From Fasciolopsis buskii (Eukaryota > Platyhelminthes > Trematoda > Plagiorchiida > Fasciolidae), in the NCBI GenBank assembly GCA_008360955.1, contig LUCM01009796.1, positions 124,001-188,000 of the forward strand: 64,000 bases of DNA, given 5' to 3'. The translations under genes were made by a program, and so were the position numbers. Under the pieces are notes generated by a model. It made no database searches. It saw nothing but the letters and a program-made list of their open reading frames with translations, and was not told where the DNA came from. Below, piece by piece: positions 48,441 to 60,439 of this stretch. Every line of letters starts with the position of its first letter. Position 1 is the stretch's first letter.

Positions 48441-50600
48441 GTGGTTTCACTATTGTGCATGAATACGTGGACAGCAAGAAAACGGTATTCTTTTGTAATC
48501 ACCGAAACTTCCAGTGACGACCTCAGCAAAGTAACGGTGCTGATTCATTCATCTTACTTTTCCTGGGAAGGTTTGCAAAAAGTAAGTTTAAAGACAGCTT
48601 ATTTGGTGCAATCAAACTGTTCACACGAATACGTCTGAATATGCCAGCAAGTCGAGATTTTCATGCCTGACCTGGTTTCCCAAACAGACTCACAAAAGTT
48701 GTCTACGTCTGGAGGATAAGAAAACCAGCGTTTGATGAGTAGTTGCTATATTAAGTTTATTGAAATACTCACTTATGTTATCATCCTTACCAGTTACTGA
48801 GTTTCAGAGCAGATTGTGAAACGTGAAAATCTACTTCACCTTCATCGCATTTTTACCACGGTTCCAAATCGCTAATCCAGATAGCGATTGAAATTTGTCT
48901 ATTATTTTGAATTTCTTCCCTGACAGTTAAAGAAATGTGTCTCGACTCTACATATACCATTGCGCATGGAACCAATACCGTGCCTCCTATCTTAAACTGG
49001 ATCAGAACAGCTTGCATACTCACGGGAAGAGATGCCAAGAGTTTTGGAGCATTCGATGTTAATGAGTTGTCCTCATTTTCTCTTTCTTGCTTTTAAATCT
49101 GATTTGTGCACCGCCTTCTCTCTTTCTGTCAGGAATGTCCTGGTAAATTGATGTTATCATTCGTGAAACGTTTGTTCTTTTATACGCTCATAAATTCAGC
49201 ACATAGCTGTCACAGATAAAATTCCAAACTTCAACTAAGAGATTGCTCGTAAATCCAATTCCTTCCTTTTCCGCGTTCTGCCTTCTACAACGAACACGAT
49301 TATGCTGCATTACAGACTCTCTTTTTTTATTTCATTCTCAAAACTGTCTGGCTTAATTACTTTGCGGCAAACTTTATTGTTTTCCAGCTCGATAATTTGG
49401 CACGTAAAGGCTGTCTAGTGGGGAAGCTGACTGCAGATTAAAAATCTTTACAACTTCCGGTTGTTTGACCAGATACTTAAAGATATCTTGTATCAGTTTT
49501 ACAATGAACTATTTGGTTGTAGTCAGTATTTGTTCACCTACACCATACTGCGAGGAATCCCCATTATGATTAATGTCGTATTAAAGGCTTACGTGGTCTG
49601 ACGACGGGGAGAACCGACTTGGTAGCCGTGTTTGTTTAACCGCTTGTGTTGTTCGTTTAACGAAAACTCTAACAGAAATATTAGCGGTCAGCTTGCAGAA
49701 TTCTATTGCGAAATCATTGAGAACGGCCGCAAGTCCAGAAATCCGGTAACATTCAGTTCAAAGATTATTTCCTCAGTCCACGTTTGTCGCGGTTTTCTCC
49801 AACGTCAAAATCGCCTGAGGCTTTGTTATTGACATATAAATGTCTACGGGGAAACTGACTCGATCAGAACTGAACTTTTTCAGTATAGTCTCGGTTTTAT
49901 TTGTGGATGTCAGATTCACTGAACGTGGCGCAGACTGACAAGTATTCAAAGTGCCAGTTGATATTACTCGTCTACATGTAGAATATCTCAATGCCACCTA
50001 TGCTGAGATTACGTCACATGTGACAATATACATGCGGGGCGTGGCAGCAATACTATCGCTTTTCGTATCACAGAGCTGATTCAGAATAGATGAACTCAAT
50101 CACCAGTCCCTTGAGATTAGGTCCAAAGCCAGTAGTATCAATGTTCCGGCGTAAAACTGCATCTGCTTCCACAATGCAAATGTTAGTTGAGCCGGAAGCG
50201 TGGCGATCACATTCCGGAGGCTAATACATAGGAAACAATGTCGCTTGTCCTCACTCCGTTTACTTGGGTAGTAGCGCCTAGGCAAGCAAAATTAAAACTG
50301 AAACAAGATATTAGTAAGCACGGGATTCGAGATGAAATAAGTCGAAACTAAATATCGTGACATGGAATCATTAGTTGGGAAATAAAAGTGCAGCTAGCGC
50401 CAAATGATAGTCTAGAGTACAACTGTCGTTCAAGGACAGCTATATGAGGATAGACCAAACGAGCGACTTGGTTAGATGGCAACTTTCGATGAATATAAAG
50501 GTTCACATTGACTGCATATTTGATTTCACTTTCCGAATGATTCGTCATGTATGAATAGTCTGTCGGGAACAGTGAGTTTGCAAATTTTTGCAACATAAAA
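48441..50600. other. No supported gene; possible exons
   Basis: A frame ending in the strong donor CAAAAA|GTAAGT (about 48581, +) starts after a TGGACAG near 48475 (about 35 codons). On the minus strand a frame 49038-48853 ends at CCGTG|GTAAAA. Neither could be extended in phase. Confidence 0.2.
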
Positions 50601-50614
50601 TATTCATATTTTTC

Positions 50615-50700
50615 CTAAGACGGATGAAGTAGCTGTACAGTGCTCCTGTGAATTTGTGCTGGTTCGTTGAGCGTTCATATTACATGGCGAATAAATTCAT
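50615..50700 (-). repeat. Detached foldback arm, right-arm form
   Basis: Read on the plus strand it follows the right arm of the 48 kb foldback: GGATGAAGTAGCTG, then GTGCTCC, GTTGAGCG, and ATATTACATGGCGAATAAAT at the place of ATATCACATGGTGAATTA. Divergence is considerable. No partner arm adjoins it on its inner side. Confidence 0.5.
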
Positions 50701-51535
50701 GAAAATTCATATTTCAGCGATATTTTGACGTCTGCCAACAATTTCTACTATTCATCTAAAACACGCTATCAACATTTGCAGAGGTCATTTATGTGCTTAT
50801 TTATAAGCAAAGACACTGCATCTTAATTTCTTGGTTCTCATTCATAATATCTTACACTCTGAATCCAAATACTGTAAATTAATCGGATAAACTTGAGAAG
50901 GAAATATAACAAAAACAAACAGTGTTCCACGCGGGAAAACGCGAGAGCGAGAAAAGGAAAACAGATTCAGCTGCCCCGTTCATCTTGGTTTATTTCATTT
51001 TGTTCTCATGAACAATGCGTGACAAATATGTCCGCCGTACAATTAGGACTGCCGAGGCTGATAAAACTTGCTTTATTCCAAACCGTCACGAGCCTCTCAT
51101 GTGAACACATTATCTCACATATGAACGCTCTTTTTGTTCGTATGTTTCTATCTGTAAGTGGAATATTATCGACACTTTGTGGAACAACGTTTCTTGTAAA
51201 CACGTGTGAAACCACATACAAACATACACATGGACATTTTGATGTGTGCAGACCACACGATTGGCGTGTGACTCAACACATGCGTTGAAACGGTCCACGT
51301 GAAAAGGTCCAAATGGCAAGAAAACAACACTAAAATGAGCAGTAATAAGGAAAACAAAGTCGGGAATAATAATATTTTTCGAAATTTCTGATCTGTTGTC
51401 CCTGTCATGCAGAACGTGACAAAACCTATTTGAAATTAGTTTCTATATGTGGTTTATGCTATCAGTTTGATAAAGCGTTGCGGAATGCATTTTTCATTCG
51501 GTCACCTGGAAAATGAGTAAATAAGTATTTGTAAA

Positions 51536-51629
51536 TAATTCACCATGTGTTATCATCGTTCAGCTCACCATAAAGAAACCATGGAAGCACTGTACAGCTG
51601 TTTCATTCGGCTTGTTAAGAGTCATCAGT
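51536..51629 (+). repeat. Detached foldback arm, left-arm form
   Basis: TAATTCACCATGTGTTATC through GGAAGCACTGTACAGCTG to CGGCTTGTTAAGAGTCATCAG follows the left arm of the 48 kb element with few changes. The tRNA-like core and opposite arm are absent. Its outer end faces that of the detached arm at 50.6 kb. Confidence 0.65.
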
Positions 51630-51639
51630 ATTTTGTAAT

Positions 51640-54600
51640 ACTAACGTTCTTGAATTGTTACTGACGTAGAATGTATCTGAAATTTTATTGAATGAATTAT
51701 TCAACTTCGTCCGTTTAACCGGTGTCGATATTTCCAGTAAGTAGTTTTTACTAGCGCAAAACCAGTCCACATAGGGTTGTACATTCACTGATAATCCATA
51801 AGTGTATCATTACCTTCACATTTTCCTCACATACAGCAGGTTGTTGTTTCCCTATAACGTTCACAAGTACACCAATCATCGTTTGCCGTGTGTAACATTT
51901 TTCCTCCGCAAACACCTATTTAATTTTTTTTCCACGACTTATTTCACATCCGCCGACCATGCAGTAGGTGGCTTTTGGACGAAATTTGTCCGCTTACGAT
52001 GTCGATTCTATCTGGACTATAATCCACAATTCACGTTTGAACTTGCCCCGAGGCCTTTGTTCCTCGCGTTTCTCGGTGTTCTCTTAAACTGGCCGCTTCT
52101 AATGTACGAAAGTCTAGGTGTATTGAACATCAGGCTGGTGAAAGGCGTTTTCTTGCGATTTAGTCGTACACAAATCCAGAAATAGGAGAGAAGATGTAGA
52201 AGAAAAAACCTTCGGTTACCAACCTGTACGAAACATTTCAAATAGAATGCACTGTACGGGTGGGCAGATATGGATTTTGTTTCACGGGATATGGCCAAAT
52301 TTCAGGTGACTTTACAGTTTCATCGTAAGACAGGAAATTAAGTTAATATCCCGTGTACTTGGACTAAAAGTAAATAGACTGAGACAGTGCAGATTTGCAA
52401 TTTGTGTGATTTCGTCATGCACCAACCTAGATGGATAATGTCCACCAAATTTCTAGTAATTTGTCTATAGCTGGACACCAACTGATTTCGATCGCTGGTC
52501 CGTCCGAATGGAGAAATTTTCATACAAGACTTGTTTTACTTAGTGAACGGAAAGTATTTCTGATGGGCACTGTACTGTTTTACTGAAAAATTTTCCCAAA
52601 CCACCGTAATGTCTGTGATAAACAAACAGTACTGGTTTTGTCCGACCTTACAGGCAAGGATTCAAAGGATTTATGACAGACCTACCGTGCACGGTAGATA
52701 ACTCCATCCTTTAAATAGATGGACCATGTTTCACTGGAAACTGATTTTTCGTAACTGTCGTCCGGCGTTTTATCAAATCTTTCATTCTACATCACATTGC
52801 CCTATAGCTGACAGTAGTGTCTACCAAGTCACAAACAAGGCGTGTGGTAAGATGCGAAACATTCTCGACTTGCCTGTGTCTGAGACGAATGCCGAGAGAG
52901 GTGTGTGTTCGGCTTCCGTTTCCTTAGAACATTCGCACGCGACGTTTTAGAAAAAGCAGCAGACAATTGAGGATATTTCGTTTTCCTAGTTTCTTTCCGT
53001 GACCGTGTTCTGCATTACCTGATTTTGTTTTCTTTTTCAGACCAATTGGGTAGACCAGAAAAGCTCTTTTACATTCATCAAAAAGAATCGAATTCTTTGT
53101 AAGAATCAAGCTAACTGAATCTATGAATAGAAATGCAAATGCAAAGATTTTGGTACCGTATCTGGCCATTAGTTTAGCAAGTCATAAAAAACTGGCGAGA
53201 ACAATAATAACAGACGGTCTATATTCTCTATTTTCTATTTCCTAATTATTCCGAATGCGTTTTCAAATATATTTCTCTCAGGAAATTTCCTTGAACTAAG
53301 GAAAAATTAATTGCCGACGATTTCTTCAAACGTATCTTACCCCGCACCAATTCTAGCATGCCTTTTGTTATATTTTGACCCTTTCCTAAGTTTGTACTCA
53401 GTGCTTTCCGTTGTTAGATATGAAAAAGAAATTTGGTGAATGAGCCATCGAGGAAACAGAAAATTTGCATTTTGTTTTCGTAAGGATGTCTTGATGTTTT
53501 ATTTCGAAAAAAGTAGGGCATGATTAAAGTATAGAAACCTCGATGAATATGCGCAACGGACCACCATTGTTTCACGGTTTGATCATCCGGTCAAAGATAT
53601 TAGCACAATTGTTGTCACTGATGCATACAATATACACTTAGACCGGGCCAGGCCTAATTTAATCCGCATTTCTACCACAGTTACTGTGGCTAAAAGTCCC
53701 GAAACAGTTAGTTTCATGGGGCTAGAATATGACTGAATTTGACAAGCATTCTTTCGTCTTTTCCACATGACATACGCACTTGGTCTGGTGCACATGCATG
53801 CACATTGTTTCTCTTCAATTGCTTCACCAGCAACCAAGGGGAAAGAAGCATAAGGACCTGATAAACGTTGCCATGTTTTCACTAACCAACATGCTAATGA
53901 ACATGTTTAAGGGTTCTTAGTCTATCCAATCTACCGTGCTATGGATTTGTCCAAACAGGCATCACCAGGCCAGATATTCCGCTCATGGATACATTGTAAA
54001 GTGAAATGAAGTATAATTTGAACTGGACAACTTGGCTTTCTGGAAACCCAAACAGTGAGTTCATTCCATGGTGAATAGTTAGGTGTTCAGCAAATGACGA
54101 TAACAAAACATCTCTGTGATCCATTGGAAGGTTAGTCTTGTCGTGAGACAACTGTCAGAAACAAAAGGAAAAAATACAATCCACGAATACTACTGAAATC
54201 ATTTTGCTAAAAAATGACATCAAACAAAATTCAATCAAGCATGCAACTACGTTCGCGTTTTTAGTTTAATCGATTCGTGTGAGTCGCCTTCACTGTTGTG
54301 CGCGAGATTTTTGTTTTACCATTGGAAGTACAGTATGAGATTAAAAAACCGAAGTTTAAGATTGGTCGGGAATGCCCGACTTTAGTTTCTTCATTTTTTG
54401 GTAACCTATTCATTTTCCCAAGGCTTTGTTCCGTTATCAACACGGATCATAAGCGGAGAGCTCAAGGAAACAGCTACTTGACAGTCGGCACAGACGATTT
54501 ACAAACAGTTCACCTGGGCGATTATTGGACGATTAGCGACTGATGAAAAGACTAGAAAAGAGAGACGACACGTGAAAACAAGTCCGGTATGAAGACCTTT

Positions 54601-57020
54601 TTCACTCGAACTGTGACTTCAGAAAATCAAAAAGTGACTTTGCTGTTCATGCGATGCAAGAGTGTATTAAGTTAAACAGCCCTTGATAGATGCGCTTGAT
54701 TTGGTTATTGTCACTGGACCTTTCCGTAAACTTACCAAGCTGAGATATGGATTGAGTTTTAGTTTACTCTTGTTATTGAGCTTAGTCAGCCGACGAGTTG
54801 GTGTTTAGGATACCGAGGTGGCAAAACCGCACGGTTACCCGTTGTGGATGCAGTTCGGCATTCTTCTCTGTGCTCTTTCAAACGCTACTGAAGTTTGTGC
54901 ATAAAGCAATCTCATATCGGCTCCGACAGCAATGCTTATTTTTCAGTGTAGCAATCCTAAGCGCTTTGTTTTCTACATGGCAGTCAAATGACGCGAAGCA
55001 TTTCCTTTTGACGCCCGTTCCCTAATGTTCATCAGCTCATTCAGTGGAGCGGTGCTAGCCTGAAACAAACATCTCCGTATGAGAATTAATAAACAACTGA
55101 AATTGTGTCGCTATTCTCAGTTTAGACTCGCCTTAAAACACTGAAACCACCTAACTTAAACGTTTTCTTATCGGCCGAAGAAAGCGAAACCTAATTCATT
55201 CAGTTAATATAGAAATGAGGTCTTGTTGTTAATGGTTTTCTAGCAGAATATTTGTGGAAACGAAAAAATGTCAGGCATAGTGGTTGTTGATAATTGAACG
55301 GTTTATTTGCTTCCTTACAGTTCAAAGCAGGATGCCGCTCCCGACGTTTGCAAGCTATAGTCGTGGTTTTTCTATCGTTCTTGCGGAGAATCATGAGACT
55401 AAGGACGGAAAATTAGTTTAGCGCATGGAATAATTAATACCTGAGGCTGACTGCTTTCTGATCGAGCAGTTTGCTTGTATACACCTTTTATTTGTCACAT
55501 CAAGAAACGCGTTTTTTGCTGAACAAACTTCACCGAATTAACATTTTTGGCTGCACGAAATTTTTCCTCTTCCCAGTGTTGCAAAAATTTTACGGTGAGA
55601 CCGTCCTCACTGAACTACTCATGAGTAGAATTGAAAACTGTGAAGAACTTCGAGAAAACAGCTGTTGTCAGAGGAGGGCAAGTGTTACTTACTGTCCCAA
55701 ATTCATTGTATTTCATTGTGTTACGTGGTATAATACACTTTTGTAACTTGAAAATCTATACCTCTCAGCTAAACCAATGCATCAAAAACGGCTTGACTTG
55801 AATATAGTTTGGGGATGTGAAATAGAGGACATATATTCAGGGAAGTTGAATTGGAGTTAATTCGTGTGTTCGTAGCAGTCACCCTTTTTAACATTCAAGG
55901 AAGAAGCTAATACGAAAAAATCCAATGCGAATGGGAACCTGCTCAAGTGATAAATGTGTGGATGAATGCAGACGCCAGTTATTTTATTCGCTACTATAGG
56001 ACGGAATGCGGTCTGAAAAGCATGACGGAAAATGTTCTGCAAACCCTGGAGCGAAAGTCATGCGGTTTATTCTTGAGTAAATCAGATAAAATTGTATAAG
56101 CACAGATTAAGCTACACGAAGACAAAAGTTGGAGCGTCAAGTATGTCACAAAGACCATCGTTTACCGCGATCCATTATCTTTTATTTCCTCTACTAAATA
56201 AATTGAAATAAACAACTGTTTCAAGAAGCCATTGCAACAAACACAGCGTTACCCAGCAGAGAAGCTGACCAATCGTGTAAATTCAAGAAGAAATGCTTTA
56301 GTATTGTTTACCTCACTACGGCCACACGCACCGTTGAACCACAGAAAAGAAGACCGTTTGATCAGTACAAATTGTCTTCGTCTACTGATTTTAAAAGACA
56401 AGAGAGCCCATTTTAGTATAATTAAAATTGTGAGACTCACAGTATTTCGGTGATTATTTCATTTGACTTTAACGATTTTAGAAACAAAAGGAAGTTTGAT
56501 GATCGACTGTTCATTCGAGAAGCGAGAAAGTGCGAATTTGCTCTCATGGCCTTAGGATGAGTTGAGATGAAAGATGACGTTTCAAAAACAACGTTATCAG
56601 GGAAAGACAATAAGTTGAACTGAGCAGGCATTGAATGCTGGAAATCGACGTGTGACATTCGCAAGAAATGAAGTTGCTGGATTTGACAAATAACCGACGT
56701 AGGAAATGAAAATATATAAAGAATACGACAGTTTGAGTAATGCCATATTTATTGGTTAAGGGGCTTGATATGTTGCGGGCAGCTTCAGCTTGTTAGATTA
56801 TATTAAAAAAGGATCAATCACGTAAGCGGCATATAAATGAAGCAGACAACTTCTTGATTTCAATAAAAGTAGAGAACAGGGAATCGATCCAAAGATATTT
56901 TAACAATTTCGAAAAGAGGATGGGGAAGAAATTCGGAGACCTGTTTAGGCTTCTAGAAACGATTCACTCAATGTATGTAGCTATGATAACAAACAACAAT
57001 TTCGGGTCGACTTGGGGGCC
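51640..57020. other. No supported gene in about 5.4 kb
   Basis: Open frames of 127 codons (51802-52185, +) and 99 codons (53583-53882, -, with CACMC and a later NACQIQS) are within chance length. The second has a faint resemblance to Cys spacing in PAN/apple domains, too weak to call. Good single splice signals occur, but no phase-consistent model was found. Confidence 0.3.
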
Positions 57021-57028
57021 GGTCTAGA

Positions 57029-57393
57029 ATGCTATCCGTAAAGAAGGTGTTGTTGACGGTAGCTGCCATGATTTCCGTAGATGAACTTGTTACTGACTTG
57101 AAAAGCTTGTAGATAGCATTTTTGATGATCAGACGGCGTTGTAAACTTTCTTTTACAGGTACTGTCCAGCTTCTAAAGAAACAGAGCTTGCAAGTAATGG
57201 TAAACTTACAATGGATTGTTTAATGAATGCAATCTTCAGGCTACTGGAATTTGTAATTCAGGTCCTCGACCGGATGGACTGTCAGGACTGGAGCCTACTG
57301 TCTTACAAAAGAAATTTACTGCTAGCATTACTCAAAAACGTTCTGGCGAGCGACCCATTTGATTTTTTCTCATCTGCTTGTTCAGGAAACTAA
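57029..57393 (+). CDS. Candidate two-exon gene for a small, possibly secreted protein
   Basis: An ATG at 57029 opens exon 1 (57029-57108). The donor TT|GTAGAT lies two bases into a codon. A 50-nt intron (57109-57158) ends in the good acceptor AACTTTCTTTTACAG. Exon 2 (57159-57393) completes the Leu codon and reads to TAA. AATAAA follows at 57511-57516. The product would be 104 residues, complete from ATG to stop. Its N-terminus (MLSVKKVLLTVAAMIS) has two Lys followed by a hydrophobic run, like a short signal peptide. The rest is probably helical (LLEFVIQVLDRM, LLLALLKNVL) with four Cys. That is not the six-Cys saposin pattern, and I know no match. It is the only candidate here with a start, phase-matched intron, stop and polyadenylation signal, yet a chance assembly cannot be excluded. 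Confidence 0.3.
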
Positions 57394-57715
57394 AATTTCA
57401 CTAACACATGGTTAGTAACTTTGTATGCAATTTTCATTTGTTTTGTGAGAGACTCGAATAGTGATTAGGCCATTCAACCGTTGTTACAGGATACACTTTT
57501 ACTGAAATTGAATAAATTAAAACGTGCATTTATGGTCGTTTTAACCGAGGGTAGCAAATGGAAGCGATAGCCGAAGGGACACAATAAACATGCAAAAGAA
57601 ACTGATCATTTGGGCTTGGGAGCGTGGGCGACAGGTTCGTTTCTCTTCAAAATTTATGCCGTGTTCCAACGCCAAATAAAAGAGAAATATGCAAAGCGAC
57701 ATTAAAATGTGTGCC

Positions 57716-58120
57716 TTATTTCAATGGGAGTGACCAGTTGATCAAGTAGGAGAATGAGATTTTGAAAGAAGGAACTGAAAACTCTAGACCAGTAATTGCC
57801 ATGTCGAAAACATCTCTCCCGGTTGGTATAATGCCGAGGTCAACCAAACGGAAAGTGAATGCGTGGATGACATCGTCAAACGAATGACCCAAGTATCGGG
57901 ACAATAATGGAACCAGAAAAGAGGATGGAGTATCAAAGCATAATCTTTGATATCCCACAGCGAATACGATGGAACTGCGTACGTTACTGTTCATCTCAGT
58001 CTGTAATGCAGTCCTCTGGGGCAAAGAGTTTGCCAGCAGAAATAGCTCAGAGAACATGTAAATTGTTGTGAATGATATAATGTTAATAACACAGCGTTGT
58101 TGGTAGATGTAATGCGCCAA
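57716..58120 (-). other. Chimeric open frame running out of the palindrome
   Basis: A 134-codon frame starts inside the palindrome's left arm (MAHYIYQQRC, the same start as the plus-strand frame at 58225 in the other arm) and continues for about 116 codons in the flanking DNA. The arm part is repeat sequence. The rest has even composition but no domain I recognise. It shows how the insertion creates mirror-image frames and should not be taken as a gene. Confidence 0.3.
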
Positions 58121-58279
58121 CGTTTCGACTACCGTGGGTAGTCTTTCTCAAGGCAAGTTTTACAATCAAATGCATTTGATTGTAAAACTTGCCTTGAGAA
58201 AGACTACCCACGGTAGTCGGAACGTTGGCGCATTACATCTACCAACAACGCTGTGTTATTAACATTATATCATTCACAA
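58066..58279. repeat. 214-bp near-perfect palindrome
   Basis: Two 107-base arms meet without a spacer at AATCAAATGC|ATTTGATT-like symmetry (centre between 58172 and 58173). I find one mismatch (TTTCGACTACC in the left arm against GTTCCGACTACC in the complement of the right). Each arm contains GACTACC-CAC-GGTAGTC, itself a stem-loop. Read away from the centre, the left arm gives this stem followed by GAAACG, the right arm GGAACG. Confidence 0.9.
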
Positions 58280-58336
58280 TAAAAACCAATACATGGCGCA
58301 TCGATTTTTCGATACACTCCTTACGTCGTTTGGTCC
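58066..58336 (-). mobile_element. Short retroposon-like unit containing the palindrome
   Basis: The palindrome plus 57 bases to its right is bounded by identical 14-bp direct repeats, GAACATGTAAATTG, at 58052-58065 and 58337-58350. These look like a target-site duplication. On the minus strand the unit begins GGACCAAACGACGTAAGG and ends ATTCACAA. The unit at 5003-5150 begins GTCCAAACGATGTAAGG and ends AATTCAA, so both borders agree. The 57-base part contains ATCGA-AAAA-TCGAT, a small hairpin shared with the 5 kb copy. No protein-coding capacity is evident, so any copying would need enzymes supplied elsewhere. Confidence 0.65.
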
Positions 58337-58962
58337 GAACATGTAAATTGGTTTACAAAACTACAGTCTGCATCAAGCTCTACGGCGTGACAGTTAATCC
58401 AACTAAAATGCTCGGTAGATGATGTCTTCATAAATTAATCTCAAATTCTATGATAAGTGATCGAATGCTATGACAACAGGTAAGATAATTCACACAAGTC
58501 ATGGGACCCCAGGAAATAGATCGTTCACTATTCAGATTCAAGTGATTGAAGCATCTTCGGCCTACCGCAGAAATTTTTGGCATTGATCGGGAATGATATC
58601 CTGGAAAAAGAATGAACTAAACTGTTGACAGATTCATGAATCCCGGTTCGCCTAGCAAGAGTACAAAATAGCCTTAATTTACAACGTCGTACTTAACTAA
58701 GGGAAAACATTGACCCATCAACTTCTCAAACGAGTGCTGTTTTCATAAACGCAAAACGGAAAACACTGTCGTGTCCGTGATTGCTCAACAAAGTTCTTTA
58801 TGTTTGATCTTGTAGGTCATTATTTTCGAACTACCAGTATTTTTATTAAGAAAACCCGTTGATGAAAACATACAGGGACTTTGAAAATAAATGTTGCGGG
58901 AAACTAAGAAATGCACCATCACTAGCAGCCGCTGACATCTAGTCTGAACCTGGAAGCATATC

Positions 58963-59061
58963 CTACAATTCTAACGAAGCTAATGCCAGTAGATCTAAAA
59001 TCAAACCGTTGCTAAAATAGGTTTTTCTCGGTTTTTCCGCCTTCGCGGTGCCATCCTCACC
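58963..59061 (-). CDS. Possible small exon, Lys-rich
   Basis: After an acceptor-like CTTGTCTTCGCGTAG on the minus strand, 32 codons are open to a TAG, starting GEDGTAKAEKPRKTY. It lies 355 bases downstream of the exon pair at 59.4-59.9 kb, but its phase does not follow directly from the donor there. It may be chance. Confidence 0.1.
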   Translation of the reverse strand, partial: GEDGTAKAEKPRKTYFSNGLILDLLALASLEL

Positions 59062-59415
59062 CTACGCGAAGACAAGACGTCCCCGTTATGATGTTGGATC
59101 GAAAACTATTAACTCTGAAGTTAAGACTAGGGCGATAGTTGCCTATTGCAGACTTTTCCCATCCCATTCTCGGAATTGATTTTCTTTTTGCTTTTACCGA
59201 GCACCGTTAGACAGCCTTTTACCTTTCCAAATACTTAGCGTCACTGCTTGCACTGAGTTTCTGCTAACAGGCCTAGCGACAATTGAATCATCATTTCACT
59301 GTATTTTGAACGAAATCCCGAAATTACGAAAAGACAACAGATATCTCCATCCTTATCAGCATAGGATAATCAGCACTACATGGCTACTTAAGTATTCCGA
59401 CAACACGAATCTCAC

Positions 59416-59920
59416 CTGAACAAGGGACCGCCAACTCTCCTGCAACCGATACAGGAGTAATCATCATATCAAGCAGCCCAGGGATAGTCCCAAATCCATA
59501 AGGTCCCAAAAGAAAGTGGTGACTCGCGTCCGCATAGTGATTATCGTGCAACTCTACCTGACCACTGCTCGATCCTGTATCGTTACGATTTAACCAGTGC
59601 CGCACGGGGCAAAAGGATTTCCAGATGCTCCAACCAGTACGGAAGTATTTGCGCATCTCTGAAGGACTTAAGCCTTCTTGATATTTTCCCTCTTGGATAG
59701 TGCCAGCCGCCTATAATTATCAGATGCACCGCCCAAAAGGCATGCATTTCCACTACGAACCGTATTCCATAATACATGCCTCCATTATACTTGTTCGCAA
59801 GTGATGCCAAGGCAGCAATGCTGAACCGAAATGTCCAATCCTCTCCTTTCAAAATCCCCACTGAAAAAGAACTTTTTCTTACCTCCGCCGAGACTACCAG
59901 CTGGTGAATTCTATCTTTTA
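59416..59920 (-). CDS. Candidate two-exon internal gene part, unknown protein
   Basis: On the minus strand, exon 1 (59920-59757) follows ACACATTTTAG and is open for 54 codons. A donor TTC|GTAGTG, a 46-nt intron (59711-59756) ending ATAATTATAG, and exon 2 (59710-59416, 98 codons) join in phase 0. Exon 2 ends at a consensus donor TTCAG|GTGAGA one base into a codon, so more exons should follow. The joined product (about 152 residues) has protein-like composition: DWTFRFSIAALASLANKY, YYGIRF, then EGLSPSEMRKYFRTGW, NDTG (possible N-glycosylation) and GPYGFGTIPGLLDMM. It reads like a real, perhaps membrane-linked protein, but I cannot name it. Inside exon 1 a GTAAGA...TTTTTCAG pair 22 nt apart would be too short for an intron. 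A continuous alternative frame through the intron (to 59583) also exists. Confidence 0.3.
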
Positions 59921-60413
59921 CTAAAATGTGTCGAATTTTATTTGCAACAATTGGAATTCAAAAAAGTAGTGATTCAGTAACGAAATGACGGAGAAAGCTA
60001 ACTACTGCCTTCATGGATGAAAGGCGTTTGAGCAAATTGATTAAGGCAACCCGAAAAATTGTACCGTAATGGGTGATTTATTTGATTATTCTTTCCCATC
60101 TGTGCCCATCGGTAAGATCAACGTTGAATTTCATGAGTGTGTTCCTAGTCCAGAATTATTCGTACTTTTTGGGGACCTAGTCACGTGTTCTCGGTGTTTC
60201 TAGCCATAGCTAGACAACCAAAACACGGATGAAGTTTTTTCGTATTTGGAACAAGGGCTATCTCCCTTTCGTCGTAGAACTGCGCTGTTAAAAGTATGGA
60301 ATCTTTCACGGCTTTGGAGATTGGAATTTAGCAACATGTTTCACGCCTACGCCTGACAAGAAATTTCTCTGTGTACAAAATTATTGTTAGCCAGTTTTCA
60401 GTGACCAATCAGC

Positions 60414-60432
60414 AATATATATATATATATAT
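60414..60432. repeat. (AT)n microsatellite
   Basis: About nine uninterrupted AT units in AT-rich sequence. Confidence 0.75.
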
Positions 60433-60439
60433 TTATAGA

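Noticed and set aside
53583..53882. PAN/apple-like domain on the minus strand
   Set aside because: Resemblance rests on a few Cys spacings only.
57716..58120. 134-codon minus-strand frame as a gene or Penelope fragment
   Set aside because: Its first part is palindrome arm; I tried to fit reverse transcriptase motifs to the rest and none held up.
59861..59882. 22-nt intron (GTAAGA...TTTTTCAG) inside exon 1 of the 59 kb candidate
   Set aside because: Shorter than any plausible spliceosomal intron, and the frame is open across it.
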